64,000 bases of DNA from Pseudomonas serboccidentalis (GCF_028830055.1 NZ_CP101655.1:2114880-2178879), one strand, 5' to 3'. Positions 41,552 to 51,914 are shown, numbered from the stretch's first letter. Notes: generated from the letters alone by a model not told the origin. Translations and numbers: made by a program.

Positions 41552-41665
41552 ATGCGCCTTTTCAAATTTGTTCGCCGTTCGTTCCTTGGCCTTTTTGCCT
41601 TGTTACGGGTTGTGCAGGCTTATCGCGCCTTCACATGGCTACGCGATCATTACGATAACCTCTAA
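41552..41665 (+). CDS. Small phage-type membrane-associated peptide (37 aa)
   Basis: Translation from ATG 41552 gives MRLFKFVRRSFLGLFALLRV and ends LRDHYDNL. GAGGAAG precedes the start and a strong terminator follows. A basic N terminus, a short hydrophobic stretch and aromatic residues suggest an amphipathic membrane peptide. I recall similar peptides near the right end of Pseudomonas prophages, but cannot name a function. Confidence 0.55.
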   Translation: MRLFKFVRRSFLGLFALLRVVQAYRAFTWLRDHYDNL

Positions 41666-41672
41666 CAAATTG

Positions 41673-41696
41673 ACCCCGCTTCGGCGGGGTTTTTTT
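41673..41696 (+). terminator. Rho-independent terminator
   Basis: ACCCCGC / GCGGGGT with a TTCG loop and seven T. Confidence 0.85.
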
Positions 41697-41790
41697 GTGC
41701 TCAATTTTATACATGACTTCCATTATTAGAGATATCAACGCTCGTCCACCGCCTTGGGCCTTTATCCATAATTCCAGCCTATGTTCAATC

Positions 41791-41828
41791 GGCCCCCACA
41801 CCTGGCTCAGGTGTGGGGGCCTTTTTTT
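41791..41828 (+). terminator. Rho-independent terminator, 13-bp stem
   Basis: GGCCCCCACACCT / AGGTGTGGGGGCC with a five-base loop and seven T. It insulates the two-gene unit at 41909-42393 from upstream transcription. Confidence 0.85.
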
Positions 41829-41908
41829 GTGGTCGTGGAAGCCGGTCCCCCCAGGGCTGGTCTACCATTCCCTCTATATCTGGTTGATCTCTGGACGTGG
41901 GAGTCCGC

Positions 41909-42148
41909 ATGACTGATGCATTGGCGGCACTGAAACTGCCGAACGCAGTGGAGGTGCAAACCCTGAAACTGCTACACCAAATTGAACTGGCACACACGGC
42001 TGACGACCTGTTTCGCACCAGTGATCGTGCCGAAGGTTTCGTGCTGGGCCTGGAGACGGTCAAGGTGCTGAACGCGGCCAGTATCGAAGGTTTGTATAAG
42101 ACCTTCGAGGCAGCGGCCACGGCGCGGCGTCAGGAGCACGAGCAGTGA
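41909..42148 (+). CDS. Hypothetical phage protein (79 aa)
   Basis: From MTDALAALKLPNAVEVQTLK, with GGGAG upstream; a GTG 12 bases earlier is possible but lacks spacing. A helical acidic protein ending TARRQEHEQ. It overlaps the next gene by four bases (GTGA). I recall this gene pair close to attachment sites of Pseudomonas prophages, so I read it as the right end of the phage backbone. Confidence 0.65.
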   Translation: MTDALAALKLPNAVEVQTLKLLHQIELAHTADDLFRTSDRAEGFVLGLETVKVLNAASIEGLYKTFEAAATARRQEHEQ

Positions 42149-42393
42149 TCGGCGAAGGTATTCACGAAGACGTGTTGCGCGCCCTGGTCGAACAACACGC
42201 GGTGCGCGAATGCCTGGTGGCCAGGATCAACGGCGGCCCAGAATGGGGCCTGTCGATTCGCCTGGGCGGCAGCGGCGCACGCTGGGTGCCGGTGCGCTCG
42301 CGACGTGAGTCAATGCGCACCTGGGCCAGCTTGACCGCCGTGGGACGTTTTGCCGAAGGCGTGGGCCTCAGCGGATTCAGTGTAGAGCTGTAA
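42145..42393 (+). CDS. Small protein, possible ParC-type partition-associated
   Basis: 82 residues, GTG start coupled to the previous stop. The sequence, MIGEGIHEDVLRALVEQHAV ... SIRLGGSGARWVPVRSRRES, fits a short alpha/beta fold of the kind I associate with ParC family partition-associated proteins in Pseudomonas elements. The name comes from memory of similar proteins and should be treated as tentative. It is the last gene before attR. Confidence 0.5.
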   Translation: MIGEGIHEDVLRALVEQHAVRECLVARINGGPEWGLSIRLGGSGARWVPVRSRRESMRTWASLTAVGRFAEGVGLSGFSVEL

Positions 42394-42476
42394 CCGGTAC
42401 TAGCTTCAAGGCCATTTCTACAGACCTACATCCGACTGCCTTTGCTTGAAATACGGGCTTCCGGCGGCCCGAATTC

Positions 42477-42549
42477 TTTCCGCAATTTGTTTTGAGGTCC
42501 TGGTTTCACTACCCTAAAACGAACAGAGAATTTGTGTGATGCGGAAAAA
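42477..42549. other. Integrase arm-type sites, right end
   Basis: TTTCCGCAAT at 42477-42486 and the inverted ATGCGGAAAAA at 42539-42549 mirror the words at 1683-1713. They lie on the inner side of attR. Confidence 0.5.
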
Positions 42550-42588
42550 TCTTCACCATAAAGTTATGATTTAGAAGGAAAAAATAAT

Positions 42589-42647
42589 GGACTTAAAATC
42601 CCCCGCTCGTAAGGGCGTGCCGGTTCGATTCCGGCTTCGGGCACCAT
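42589..42647 (+). repeat. attR: 59-bp copy of the tRNA-Leu 3' end
   Basis: Identical to 1576-1634. It begins inside the anticodon arm, so it cannot form a complete tRNA. It marks the right border of the island; core chromosome follows. Confidence 0.93.
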
Positions 42648-42654
42648 CTAAAAT

Positions 42655-42690
42655 CAAGGGTTTGCTGGCGAAAGCTGATGCAAACCCTTG
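42655..42690 (+). terminator. Terminator after attR (probably the original tRNA-Leu terminator)
   Basis: CAAGGGTTTGC / GCAAACCCTTG with a long loop, followed by TTTGTTT. It is related to the hairpin at 1642-1675. Confidence 0.7.
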
Positions 42691-42808
42691 TTTGTTTCTG
42701 GGTCGCAATTTTTGACAGTGGTCCGCAACTCACTTCGTTTTCAGGCGCAGTTTCCGGCGATTCTTGATCCCGATTTGTCTGATCGGGACCCTGGCAGGCT
42801 GTAGCTGG

Positions 42809-43270
42809 TCAGTGCACCACTGACGGTTGGGTAGCGATCGAGACGGTGAGGGTCACGACAATCAGCACGACGAGTACCCAGAACAGCACCATGACTGTCA
42901 GCATGACGACCTTCAGGCTTTGATAAAGCCGACGCAGCCAATGACCTTCGGGTTTTGCTTGTGAGCGGGTTCTGAGTACGCCTTTCAAATAGAAACCGAT
43001 GAGGGCAAGCAGTGCGCCATCAATGAATAGCGCGGGCAGGCCGGCTTCGGGGAAAATGCTGCCCCACCGATAGAATGACGACCGGCTCAGGAACACCAGA
43101 TAACACATGAGGCTGCCGTAGGGGATGGCTCTCCACCATTTACCGGCCAGCGCTCCGACCATCAGGCACATAATCACCATGAACGGGTTGAAGAGAATAT
43201 TGATCATCCACTCCAGTACGTTGGGAAAGTAGCCCGGGGAATGGATGCTGCGCCAGATGTGTTCCAACAT
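42809..43270 (-). CDS. Hypothetical inner-membrane protein
   Basis: 153 residues with about four hydrophobic helices, including MINILFNPFMVIMCLMVGAL and a C-terminal VVMLTVMVLFWVLVVLIVVT. No known motif. First core gene after the island; its promoter side is the 386-bp gap to 43657, which holds no other feature that I can support. Confidence 0.6.
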   Translation of the reverse strand: MLEHIWRSIHSPGYFPNVLEWMINILFNPFMVIMCLMVGALAGKWWRAIPYGSLMCYLVFLSRSSFYRWGSIFPEAGLPALFIDGALLALIGFYLKGVLRTRSQAKPEGHWLRRLYQSLKVVMLTVMVLFWVLVVLIVVTLTVSIATQPSVVH

Positions 43271-43656
43271 TGTTCAGGTTCCTGCCTTCTATGGAGTAAG
43301 GGGTGCTTCCGTGCCGCTGCAAGGTATCGGCGCATTGTCGGGTTACATAAGTCCTGTGGTGTAAATCAGGGGGGCGGTTATGTTTTTCATTCGGCGTGAA
43401 GCCGAACGGAGCACTCAAAACCGTTGGTCAGTTCTCAATGCAATCCGACTGGCAAGGGACTACGTTTGTGGTCTGGTCGATAACGTCGTGGGAGATATCA
43501 AGCAGTCATTGAAGCGATAATCCGAGTTAGACCCAGCGACGCCGATTTCAGGATGGATCTTGATCAAGGCGCGGTGCATCGCCCAGGCGATGGGTATCCA
43601 GACTTCCAGTCTGTAACGCAAAACCCGCCACCTTCAGCGTGTTAAGGAGAACACAG

Positions 43657-44097
43657 ATGGCAATCAACCCAACACTCTCGACATCAGATAAAACCGCTCT
43701 CGTCAAAGCCGAGGTGTACCGTTGGTACAATCTCTTCTTTCCGTGGTCGCGCGGCGTCTCTTCCCAATCGGAAGGCGCCATCAAGCCCTTGTACGATGCG
43801 CTGTCGAGCGAGTTCCGAGTGGTGCTCACCGACGGTCAGATCATGAGTCGGGCGGACTACTGGGAGCGACTTTGGGGTCTGTATGGCAAACGTGCCGGAA
43901 GCCCTGAATCGCACATCACCAATCTCTCGATCACACCGCTTCCTGGGGATTTCTTCCTGGCGGTATTCGATCTCGTCAAAGATGGAATTACCAAAAAGAA
44001 AGTCGATTCGGCGCTGATGCGCGTCGACCAGAACTCTCCATCGGGAATTTCATGGATTTATGTCCATGAAAGCGAGCACGAGAGAGCGCTGGCATAA
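43657..44097 (+). CDS. NTF2-like hypothetical protein
   Basis: 146 residues from MAINPTLSTSDKTALVKAEV, chosen because AAGGAG lies nine bases upstream. The sequence has an N-terminal helix (VYRWYNLFFPWS) and curved-sheet strands with SHITNLSITPLPGDFFLAVF and SWIYVHESEH, reminiscent of SnoaL/NTF2-like folds. Role unknown. Two terminators follow. Confidence 0.6.
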   Translation: MAINPTLSTSDKTALVKAEVYRWYNLFFPWSRGVSSQSEGAIKPLYDALSSEFRVVLTDGQIMSRADYWERLWGLYGKRAGSPESHITNLSITPLPGDFFLAVFDLVKDGITKKKVDSALMRVDQNSPSGISWIYVHESEHERALA

Positions 44098-44160
44098 GTC
44101 GCTCACTTCCCATCCTCACGGCTACAAGGCCCGGATGTTCGTAACGTTGAAGAAAAGACC

Positions 44161-44187
44161 AAGCCCAGCCTCGCGCTGGGCTTTTTC
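44161..44187 (+). terminator. Rho-independent terminator
   Basis: AAGCCCAGC / GCTGGGCTT followed by TTT. Confidence 0.85.
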
Positions 44188-44212
44188 GCTTCTGCGGTCC
44201 AGACAGAACATG

Positions 44213-44238
44213 AAAAGCCCGGACGTATCCGGGCTTTT
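44213..44238. terminator. Bidirectional terminator
   Basis: AAAAGCCCGGA / TCCGGGCTTTT. It serves the convergent small membrane protein gene on the minus strand. Confidence 0.85.
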
Positions 44239-44250
44239 CAGGGCAAACCT

Positions 44251-44412
44251 TCAGCGCGAATCGACGTCTTCTGCAGTCCGGGCGTTTGATCTTTCCTTGC
44301 GCCTGCGAAGCCAACTGAGGAACGCGTGTACCGGGTGCAGAAATGCCGCAATCACGCACAGCAGCATGATGATGAAAATGGCAATCAGCGGGAGGCTTTC
44401 GTGCGAGAACAT
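44251..44412 (-). CDS. Small single-pass membrane protein (53 aa)
   Basis: Translation from ATG 44412 gives MFSHESLPLIAIFIIMLLCV, a single membrane helix, then a basic tail (FLSWLRRRKERSNARTAED). AGGAG lies in a good position. It has the look of the many short membrane peptides conserved in Pseudomonas. Function unknown. Confidence 0.65.
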   Translation of the reverse strand: MFSHESLPLIAIFIIMLLCVIAAFLHPVHAFLSWLRRRKERSNARTAEDVDSR

Positions 44413-44679
44413 GGTGGGGTACTCCTGTAGTCACTATGTCGTAACCCGCAGGCTAGACGCATTGAGCCATGCTTGCGATGAACGTATGTTCATCTTTTGG
44501 CGTTTGAACTGTGCTACGGCGGGCTGGCCAAAATGATCGATTCAGGATGTGCGCAAGCAGGGTCTGCGCAGTCATCCGGGGATCTTTTTGCGATACAGGA
44601 GGATGGTGTAAATGCGGTAAATCGGAGACGTTCGGCGCAGGCCTTTGATCGAGGCCAACGCCGCGCGTGGAGTGCTTTA

Positions 44680-45186
44680 TCAGCCGCGCTTCGGCAGCTT
44701 CCAGTTCGGGCGAATGAAATGGCAGGTGTAGCCATTCGGGATCCGCTCCAGGTAGTCCTGGTGCTCAGGTTCCGCTTCCCAGAATGGCCCGGCCGGTGCG
44801 ATTTCGGTGACCACACGGCCCGGCCACAGACCGGAAGCGTCGACATCGGCAGCGGTGTCTTCAGCGATGTCGCGTTGCTGCTCGTTGAGGTAATAGATTG
44901 CCGAACGATAGCTGGGGCCACGGTCATTACCTTGACGGTTGGGCGTGCTCGGGTCGTGGATCTGGAAGAAGAATTCGAGGATCTGCCGGTAGCTGATCAC
45001 GGCCGGATCAAAGACGATCTCGATGGCTTCGGCGTGGTTGCCGTGATTGCGGTAGGTGGCATTCGGTACATCACCGCCGCTGTAGCCGACTCGGGTGTGC
45101 CGCACGCCGGGATAGCGTCGCAGCAGGTCTTGCATGCCCCAGAAGCAGCCGCCGGCGAGAATGGCGGTTTCGGTTTGTCCGGTCAT
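44680..45186 (-). CDS. msrA: Peptide methionine sulfoxide reductase MsrA
   Basis: 168 residues from [20 protein letters not shown]. The catalytic motif GGCFWG contains the nucleophilic Cys; [14 protein letters not shown] and the [13 protein letters not shown] block follow. It reduces the S-epimer of methionine sulfoxide in proteins. There is no second Cys near the C terminus (NWKLPKRG), so recycling probably differs from the long E. coli form. Confidence 0.93.
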   Translation of the reverse strand: MTGQTETAILAGGCFWGMQDLLRRYPGVRHTRVGYSGGDVPNATYRNHGNHAEAIEIVFDPAVISYRQILEFFFQIHDPSTPNRQGNDRGPSYRSAIYYLNEQQRDIAEDTAADVDASGLWPGRVVTEIAPAGPFWEAEPEHQDYLERIPNGYTCHFIRPNWKLPKRG

Positions 45187-45393
45187 GATCTGTGCTTCCT
45201 CTCGGTGACAGTGGGTATAGCCAGTGTTATGAGGGCGCGTCGGCCAATTCCAAGGCTGCCCAGACGATCCAGCGTCTCCAGACATAAAAGCCCCGGCGGT
45301 TTAGACCAGGGCTTCAAGGGGGCTGACTGGGAGTCCGGCTCAGTTCAGGCTCGGGTGACTGTAAAAAACGGTGTTGAACTGTCTGTGACGACT

Positions 45394-45678
45394 CTAGACA
45401 AACGCCTGCCCGTAAAAGCCCCGTGGCAGGCGCTGCGGCCCAGCCAGTGCGGTCAATCGTTCGATCCATTCCGAGCGCCAGTTCGAGGCACCGTGATCGG
45501 CTTTGGCATGGCGAGCGACGCGGCGTGCGGCGTTGCGCTGGGTCTTGCGCGCTTCTTTATAGGCTTCGGTGTTGCGGCAGCTGCGGCATTTGACGCGGTT
45601 GAGTTCCTGGCTCGAGGCAAGGTTGCTGCCCTTGTGACCACAAGCCAGATGTCCGTCTGTTTTGAAATGGATAACCAT
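45394..45678 (-). CDS. Small Cys-containing hypothetical protein
   Basis: 94 residues from MVIHFKTDGHLACGHKGSNL, preceded by AGGAGAGGG. The pattern C-x-H ... CRSCRN near residues 13 and 31-34 suggests a zinc knuckle; the C-terminal half is very basic (KTQRNAARRVARHAK) and may bind nucleic acid. An upstream in-frame ATG lacks support. No family recognised. Confidence 0.6.
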   Translation of the reverse strand: MVIHFKTDGHLACGHKGSNLASSQELNRVKCRSCRNTEAYKEARKTQRNAARRVARHAKADHGASNWRSEWIERLTALAGPQRLPRGFYGQAFV

Positions 45679-45783
45679 GAACCCTCTCCTGGGTGACGTG
45701 TACAGGTTATGACCTCCCACGACCCGGGGCGTTCGGTGCATCGGCCAGGTGGTACGCCGGCTGACTGTCGTTTATCGCTGCAA

Positions 45784-46014
45784 TCATCTGAAACGAGGCA
45801 GTGGCCGTTCGACCGGTTGCAGCGCAGACAGGGTGCTGCGGATCAGCGGCGTGTCTTTTTCGATGTCGTTCAGGCGATCACGGATGCGCAGGGCGGTCGG
45901 GTGCCCGCCTTGGTGATCGACCCAGTCGGCGATCTCCTTGCAGGCCGCAGCAAGGCGCGCCTGACGGGAGTCGAGCAGGGTGAGGAGGGTGGTGATGGAC
46001 TCTTTTTCGGACAT
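45784..46014 (-). CDS. Small hypothetical helical protein (76 aa)
   Basis: From MSEKESITTLLTLLDSRQAR, with GGAGG upstream. Helix-rich, with an IADWVDHQGGHPTALRIRDR segment. Soluble. Function unknown. Confidence 0.6.
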   Translation of the reverse strand: MSEKESITTLLTLLDSRQARLAAACKEIADWVDHQGGHPTALRIRDRLNDIEKDTPLIRSTLSALQPVERPLPRFR

Positions 46015-46135
46015 GGAACACCTCCGTTCAGACAAACCGTTGAGAGGCAGCAAGAAGCCCGCGGGCTGCGAGCACTGCGCCGTTGGGGCGCTGGTCCGTC
46101 AGCTGAATTGAGTATAGACCCGGCCTGCCCTTGTA

Positions 46136-46366
46136 TCAGCCGCTGGACTGGCGTGCCGGCAGTGGCGTGCTGGCGGCATTGAGCCGGCGACATTCGCGTC
46201 GGGCCTCTTCCTCAAGGTCGTAGCCATCACCGATGAAGCCACCAGTGCGGGTGTCGTTGATTCGATACCAACTGCTGGCCTCGGCGGGTTCCTGCAGGCT
46301 TTCTCCGGCGCGGCGACCGTGAATGATGATCTTGTTGCAGCGCTTCACGACAAAAATGTCTTCCAT
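46136..46366 (-). CDS. Small hypothetical protein (76 aa)
   Basis: Begins MEDIFVVKRCNKIIIHGRRA. Strands are followed by a WYRINDTRTGGFIGDGYDLE loop and a basic helix. It lies between the ABC-F gene and other small genes of the same orientation. The longer frame upstream overlaps the ABC-F stop and is not favoured. Confidence 0.55.
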   Translation of the reverse strand: MEDIFVVKRCNKIIIHGRRAGESLQEPAEASSWYRINDTRTGGFIGDGYDLEEEARRECRRLNAASTPLPARQSSG

Positions 46367-46436
46367 GGCGTCACCACAGCGAATAGGTGTCAGATCAACT
46401 ATAGAAGCCTTGGCCAATCGTGCAAAAAATAGACAG

Positions 46437-48062
46437 TCAGTTCGTCGGTTGCAACCGCCAATCCCCATGATGCCAATCCAGGCGATGCGTCGGTTTCAAG
46501 GCCTGCAGAAAGTCCGGGTCGTGGGAAACCGCGACAATCGCCCCGGGAAACGTCTGCAATGCCTGTTCGAAAGCCTGTACCGAAGCCAGGTCCAGATGAT
46601 TGCTCGGCTCATCAAGCAGCAACAATTGCGCGGGCGTCTGGCGCCACAACGCCACCGCCAGCGCTGCTTTCAAGCGTTCGCCGCCGCTCAGTGATGCGCT
46701 CGGTCGGGTGACCCGTTGCGCGTCCAGTTGCAGGTGCGCCAGATGGCTGCGCAATTCGCTTTCACTCAACGGACTCTGTAGCGCAATCAGTTGGTCGATG
46801 ACGCTGAGGTGGTCGTCCAGCAATTTTAGCTGCTGGTCCAGATAGGCCACCGGAACATGGGTGGTGCATTCGCCGCTGACGGGGCGCAGTTCGCCGGCGA
46901 GCAGTTGGAGCAAGGTCGATTTGCCGCAGCCATTGGGACCATTGACCGCAACGCGCACGGGGCCGCTCAGCGTCAGATTGAACGCCTGTGTGCGCAGCCA
47001 TGGCAGGCGCACGTCAATCAAGGTGCAGACATTGCGCGACGTGGGCACTGCGCTGCCGGGCAGGTTCATCATCACTGCATCGTCCGGGAGCACCTTGGCG
47101 TAGGCGTCACGCACCCGTGCGTCGAGTTCCGACTTGCGCTGCTGATGACCATGACGCACATGCCCCATGATCTGCCGTGCGGCGCCTTTGAGGCTGGCGC
47201 GTTCGAAGCCCGAGACATTGGCGGTTTTCGCGTTGCGCAAGGAGCGGGCGGCATGGCGCTGAATGGTGTCGTGCTCGCTTTTCAGGCGCTGCTGTTCACG
47301 GCGGCGTTCGGTTCGGCTTTGATCGAGCGTCGCTTGCGCCGCCGCCTGATGGATCTGCCGCTGCTGCTGATACGTGGAAAAGTTGCCACCGAACACCGTG
47401 GCGCCCGATGGCGTCAGTTCGACGATACGCTGCATGCGCTCAAGCAATTGCCGGTCATGGCTGACGACGATCAATCCGCCGCGCCAGCGTTGCAGCTCAC
47501 TCATCAGCCAGCGCCGGCCGGCGGCGTCCAGATGATTGGTCGGCTCATCCAGCACCAGCAGGCGCGCCGGACTCAGGAAGGCGCCGATCAGCGCCAGTCG
47601 GGCTTGTTGGCCACCGCTCAGCGACTGAGTCAAATCCGAGGGGACAATGTCCGGCAGGCCGGCGTCATTCAGCCATTGGCGCAGACGTTCGGGCAGATCC
47701 CAGCGTTCGCCAAGGGTGTCGAAATCTTCCTCCGATGCCTCGCCCCGCTGCAGGCGTTGCAGTGCGCGAAGGGCGGCAGCGGTGCCGGTGGCGTCGGCCA
47801 CGGTCTGCCCCGGTTCGACGATGAAGGTTTGCGCCACATAGGCCACGGTGACCGCACAAGTGACGCTGCCGGCAGTGGGTTGCAAGCGCCCGGCAATCAG
47901 CCGGGCCAGCACACTTTTACCGACGCCATTGCGCCCGACGATCGCGGTGTGCAGGTGATCGAATTGCAGATTCAGGTCGTTGAAAATCGTCTCGCCATTG
48001 GCGAACCGAAAAGCTGTTTGATTCAGGGAGACGAGGGCAGGCGTACGCGAGACGTGAGTCAT
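46437..48062 (-). CDS. ABC-F family ATPase
   Basis: 541 residues with two ABC modules and no membrane segments. Walker A motifs are GRNGVGKS (about 45-52) and GPNGCGKS (about 375-382). Signatures are LSGGQQARLAL and LSGGERLKAAL, and the Walker B segments end in DEPTNHLD and DEPSNHLD. A charged linker (QSRTERRREQQRLKSEHD) joins them. ABC-F proteins act on ribosomes in translation control or antibiotic protection. Start at ATG 48062 after CGGAGG. Confidence 0.92.
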   Translation of the reverse strand: MTHVSRTPALVSLNQTAFRFANGETIFNDLNLQFDHLHTAIVGRNGVGKSVLARLIAGRLQPTAGSVTCAVTVAYVAQTFIVEPGQTVADATGTAAALRALQRLQRGEASEEDFDTLGERWDLPERLRQWLNDAGLPDIVPSDLTQSLSGGQQARLALIGAFLSPARLLVLDEPTNHLDAAGRRWLMSELQRWRGGLIVVSHDRQLLERMQRIVELTPSGATVFGGNFSTYQQQRQIHQAAAQATLDQSRTERRREQQRLKSEHDTIQRHAARSLRNAKTANVSGFERASLKGAARQIMGHVRHGHQQRKSELDARVRDAYAKVLPDDAVMMNLPGSAVPTSRNVCTLIDVRLPWLRTQAFNLTLSGPVRVAVNGPNGCGKSTLLQLLAGELRPVSGECTTHVPVAYLDQQLKLLDDHLSVIDQLIALQSPLSESELRSHLAHLQLDAQRVTRPSASLSGGERLKAALAVALWRQTPAQLLLLDEPSNHLDLASVQAFEQALQTFPGAIVAVSHDPDFLQALKPTHRLDWHHGDWRLQPTN

Positions 48063-48208
48063 CGGCACCTCCGAAAAATGTCGTGAGCAGTGACAGGCGC
48101 GATTCAGCGCGTGCCGCGATTACATTTTCAGAAGGCTGGATTGTTCACTGTCTGCGGTTGTCCTGAAGAGGGGAAAGGTGGCTAGCCTAGATCAGCTGTC
48201 CGCCTCGA

Positions 48209-49237
48209 TCAAGGCGTCTTCATCATTTGCTCCAGAAACATCGCCAGCGCCACCTCCTCGGAACGCAGGCCCTTGCGCACTCGCGGGCGTGGCAGTTCGG
48301 CCAGCGCACCCAGCATGAAACGCTCGACCACTGCCGGATGGATGTAGCACTTGCGGCACACCGCCGGAGTGTTGCCCAGCTGTTTGGCCACGTTCTTGAC
48401 CATGTCGACCACATGCCGTTTGGCCTCGGCTTCCGATTCCCATTGCAGCTCGCGCAACACCGCCAGGGCCAGCGCGCTGCCGGCCCAGGTGCGGTAATCC
48501 TTGGCGGTGAAGTCGGCGCCGGTGAGGGTTTGCAGGTAGGCGTTGACGTCGTGCGAGCTGATGGTGTGTCGCTCGCCTTTTTCGTCCAGGTACTGGAACA
48601 GATTCTGCCCGGGAATCTCCAGGCAACGCTTGATGATTCGCGCCAGGCGCCGGTCCTTGACGGTGATCTGATGCTCGATGCCGCTCTTGCCGCGGAACTG
48701 GAACAGGATCGCGCTGCCGTTGACCTCGACATGCCGGCTGCGCAGGGTGGTCAGGCCGTAGGAGCGGTTGTCCCGCGCGTACTGACTGTTGCCGACGCGG
48801 ATCAGCGTGGCGTCGAGCAGCGTGATGACAGTGGCCATGACCTTGTCGCGGCTGAAGCCCGGTGCGGCCAGCAGGGTTTCGAGCTGTTTGCGCAACTTTG
48901 GCAGCGCCAGGCCGAATTCCCGCAGGCGCGAGTATTTATCGGCGTCGCGCACCTCCCGCCAGCGCGGGTGATATCGATACTGCTTGCGGCCCCGGGCATC
49001 GCGGCCGGTGGCTTGCAAATGGCCGCGCGGGTCGGCGCAGATCCACACGTCGGTGTAGGCCGGTGGCACCGCCAATGAGTTGATCCGCTTGATCTCGTCG
49101 GGCTCGGTGATGCGCTGGCCGGCCGGATCGAAATAGGCGAATTTACCGCGCAGTTTTTTGCGGGTGAGGCCGGGTTGGGTGTCATCGACGTAATGCAGAT
49201 CGGGTGGGAGCACGTCGGCTGGCGCAGTGTCGGGCAT
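48209..49237 (-). CDS. DNA topoisomerase IB (poxvirus-like)
   Basis: 342 residues. N-terminal domain DLHYVDDTQPGLTRKKLRGK with YFDPAG; catalytic part with YPxxx-type RYHPRWREVRDADKYSRL, GLTTLRSRHVEV, FQFRGKSGIEHQI and the C-terminal CRKCYIHPAVVERF carrying the Tyr nucleophile. It relaxes supercoils by a 3'-phosphotyrosine link. Full length for bacterial members. Confidence 0.92.
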   Translation of the reverse strand: MPDTAPADVLPPDLHYVDDTQPGLTRKKLRGKFAYFDPAGQRITEPDEIKRINSLAVPPAYTDVWICADPRGHLQATGRDARGRKQYRYHPRWREVRDADKYSRLREFGLALPKLRKQLETLLAAPGFSRDKVMATVITLLDATLIRVGNSQYARDNRSYGLTTLRSRHVEVNGSAILFQFRGKSGIEHQITVKDRRLARIIKRCLEIPGQNLFQYLDEKGERHTISSHDVNAYLQTLTGADFTAKDYRTWAGSALALAVLRELQWESEAEAKRHVVDMVKNVAKQLGNTPAVCRKCYIHPAVVERFMLGALAELPRPRVRKGLRSEEVALAMFLEQMMKTP

Positions 49238-49310
49238 GGCGGAGGTCCTTGGCGGTCATTCGCTTTGTTACAGCGATTGACCGCGCGCCGTTGCCGTCGT
49301 GCCAACGGAT

Positions 49311-50390
49311 TCAGGCCAGGACTGCGACGGCCTTGATCTGCGCCCACAAATGCTGGCCCGGGTGGATACCGAGCTGATCCCGGGAGAAACGTGTGATCCG
49401 CGCCAACAGCGGCGTGCCACCGGCGTCCAGTCGAATCAGCACATGCGCGGTGTTGTCCGCCGGCTGCTCGCTGACCACGGTGACCGGCAACCGATTGAGG
49501 ATGCTGCTGGCCTCGCTGTTGTGCTGACTCAGGCTGATGTCCCGGGCGTGCACCTTGGCGCGCAGGGTCTGGCCGACGACCATCGGCGCGTGCGTCACGC
49601 GCAGGTTCATTTCAGTGGCCGGCAGTTGCAGGCTGAGCAACTGATAATCGGCGTCGTAGGCACTGACCTGGCCTTCGATGATCACCCCGGCGTCGTCGCC
49701 CATCGCCATTGGCAGGTCAAGGCGCGCGAGGGTTTCGCCAATCGGGCCGCTGGCCAAGGCCTTGCCGTCGCTGAGCAACACCAGATGATCGGCCAGCCGA
49801 GCGACTTCATCCTGAGCGTGGCTGACATACAGCACTGGAATGTCCAGCTCATCGTGCAGTCGCTGCAGGTACGGCAGGATTTCGTTTTTGCGCTGGCTGT
49901 CGAGGGCGGCCAATGGCTCATCCATCAGCAGCAGCCTGGGGCTGGTCAACAGTGCCCGGGCGATTCCGACTCGCTGGCGTTCGCCGCCGGACAGATGCTG
50001 CGGATGACGCTCCAGCAAATGGCCGATCCCCAGCAGTTCGGTGGCTTGCGCCATGTCGACCCGACGCTGGGCCTTGGCGATGCGTTTGAGGCCGAACTGC
50101 AGGTTGGCCAGCACCGACAGGTGCGCAAACAGGCTGGCCTCCTGGAACACATAACCCAGCGCACGTTTGTGCGGCGGGACAAAAATCCGTCGTTCGCTGT
50201 CCTGCCAGACTTCGTCGTTGACCCGGATAAAACCCTGCTGGGCGCGTTCAAGGCCGGCGATGCAACGCAAACAGGTGGTTTTGCCCGAGCCGGAATGACC
50301 ATACAGCGCGGTCACGCCACGCCCCGGCAAGTGCAAGTCGACATCCAGGCTGAACCCCGGATAAGTGATGTTCATACGTGCATCAATCAT
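49311..50390 (-). CDS. modC: Molybdate ABC transporter ATP-binding protein
   Basis: 359 residues. Walker [10 protein letters not shown] near residue 31, signature [15 protein letters not shown], Walker [13 protein letters not shown]. The C-terminal 130 residues form a TOBE/MOP-type domain ([20 protein letters not shown]) typical of ModC. It powers molybdate import with ModB and ModA, 3 bp upstream in the same operon. Confidence 0.93.
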   Translation of the reverse strand: MIDARMNITYPGFSLDVDLHLPGRGVTALYGHSGSGKTTCLRCIAGLERAQQGFIRVNDEVWQDSERRIFVPPHKRALGYVFQEASLFAHLSVLANLQFGLKRIAKAQRRVDMAQATELLGIGHLLERHPQHLSGGERQRVGIARALLTSPRLLLMDEPLAALDSQRKNEILPYLQRLHDELDIPVLYVSHAQDEVARLADHLVLLSDGKALASGPIGETLARLDLPMAMGDDAGVIIEGQVSAYDADYQLLSLQLPATEMNLRVTHAPMVVGQTLRAKVHARDISLSQHNSEASSILNRLPVTVVSEQPADNTAHVLIRLDAGGTPLLARITRFSRDQLGIHPGQHLWAQIKAVAVLA

Positions 50391-50393
50391 TGA

Positions 50394-51074
50394 TCAGCTC
50401 CAGCCCGCGCGAGTCTTGCGGCTGGAGTACAGCACCAGCAACACCAGAAACGAAAACACCAGCATGGCCCCGGCCAGCCAGTGGGCCTGGGCGTATTCCA
50501 TGGCCTCGACATGGTCGTAGATCTGCACCGAGACCACCCGGGTCTTGTCGGGAATATTGCCGCCGATCATCAGCACCACACCGAATTCGCCGACGGTGTG
50601 CGCGAAACCGAGGATCGCCGCTGTGACAAAACCGGGGCGCGCCAGCGGCAGTATCACGCTGAAAAAAGTGTCCCACGGATTGGCGCGCAAGGTTGCGGCT
50701 ACTTCCAGCGGGCGGGTGCCGATCGCGGAGAACGCGTTTTGCAACGGTTGCACCACAAACGGCATGGAATAGATCACCGAGCCGATCACCAGCCCGGTGA
50801 AGCTGAACGTCAGGGTGCCCAGGCCCAGCCACTGGGTGAACTGCCCGAGAACGCCATTGGGCCCCATCATCAGCAGCAGATAGAAACCGATCACGGTCGG
50901 TGGCAGCACCAGGGGCAGGGCGACGATTGCCCCGATCGGCCCGCGCAGCCACGAACGGCTGCGCGACAGCCACAAGGCAATCGGCGTGCCGACGACCAGC
51001 AAGATGGCGGTGGTCAGGGACGCCAGTTTCAGGGTCAGCCAGATCGCCGCGAAGTCGGCACTTGAGAGCGACAT
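50394..51074 (-). CDS. modB: Molybdate ABC transporter permease
   Basis: 226 residues with five to six helices. [20 protein letters not shown] at the N terminus and the EAA loop [25 protein letters not shown] match ModB. The start directly follows the modA stop. Confidence 0.93.
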   Translation of the reverse strand: MSLSSADFAAIWLTLKLASLTTAILLVVGTPIALWLSRSRSWLRGPIGAIVALPLVLPPTVIGFYLLLMMGPNGVLGQFTQWLGLGTLTFSFTGLVIGSVIYSMPFVVQPLQNAFSAIGTRPLEVAATLRANPWDTFFSVILPLARPGFVTAAILGFAHTVGEFGVVLMIGGNIPDKTRVVSVQIYDHVEAMEYAQAHWLAGAMLVFSFLVLLVLYSSRKTRAGWS

Positions 51075-51854
<780 letters not shown>

Positions 51855-51914
51855 TTATTGGCGAGTGCAGAAGGCAGTTATTGCTGGAAGTGGACTGCCC
51901 GATACGAGAGTTAA

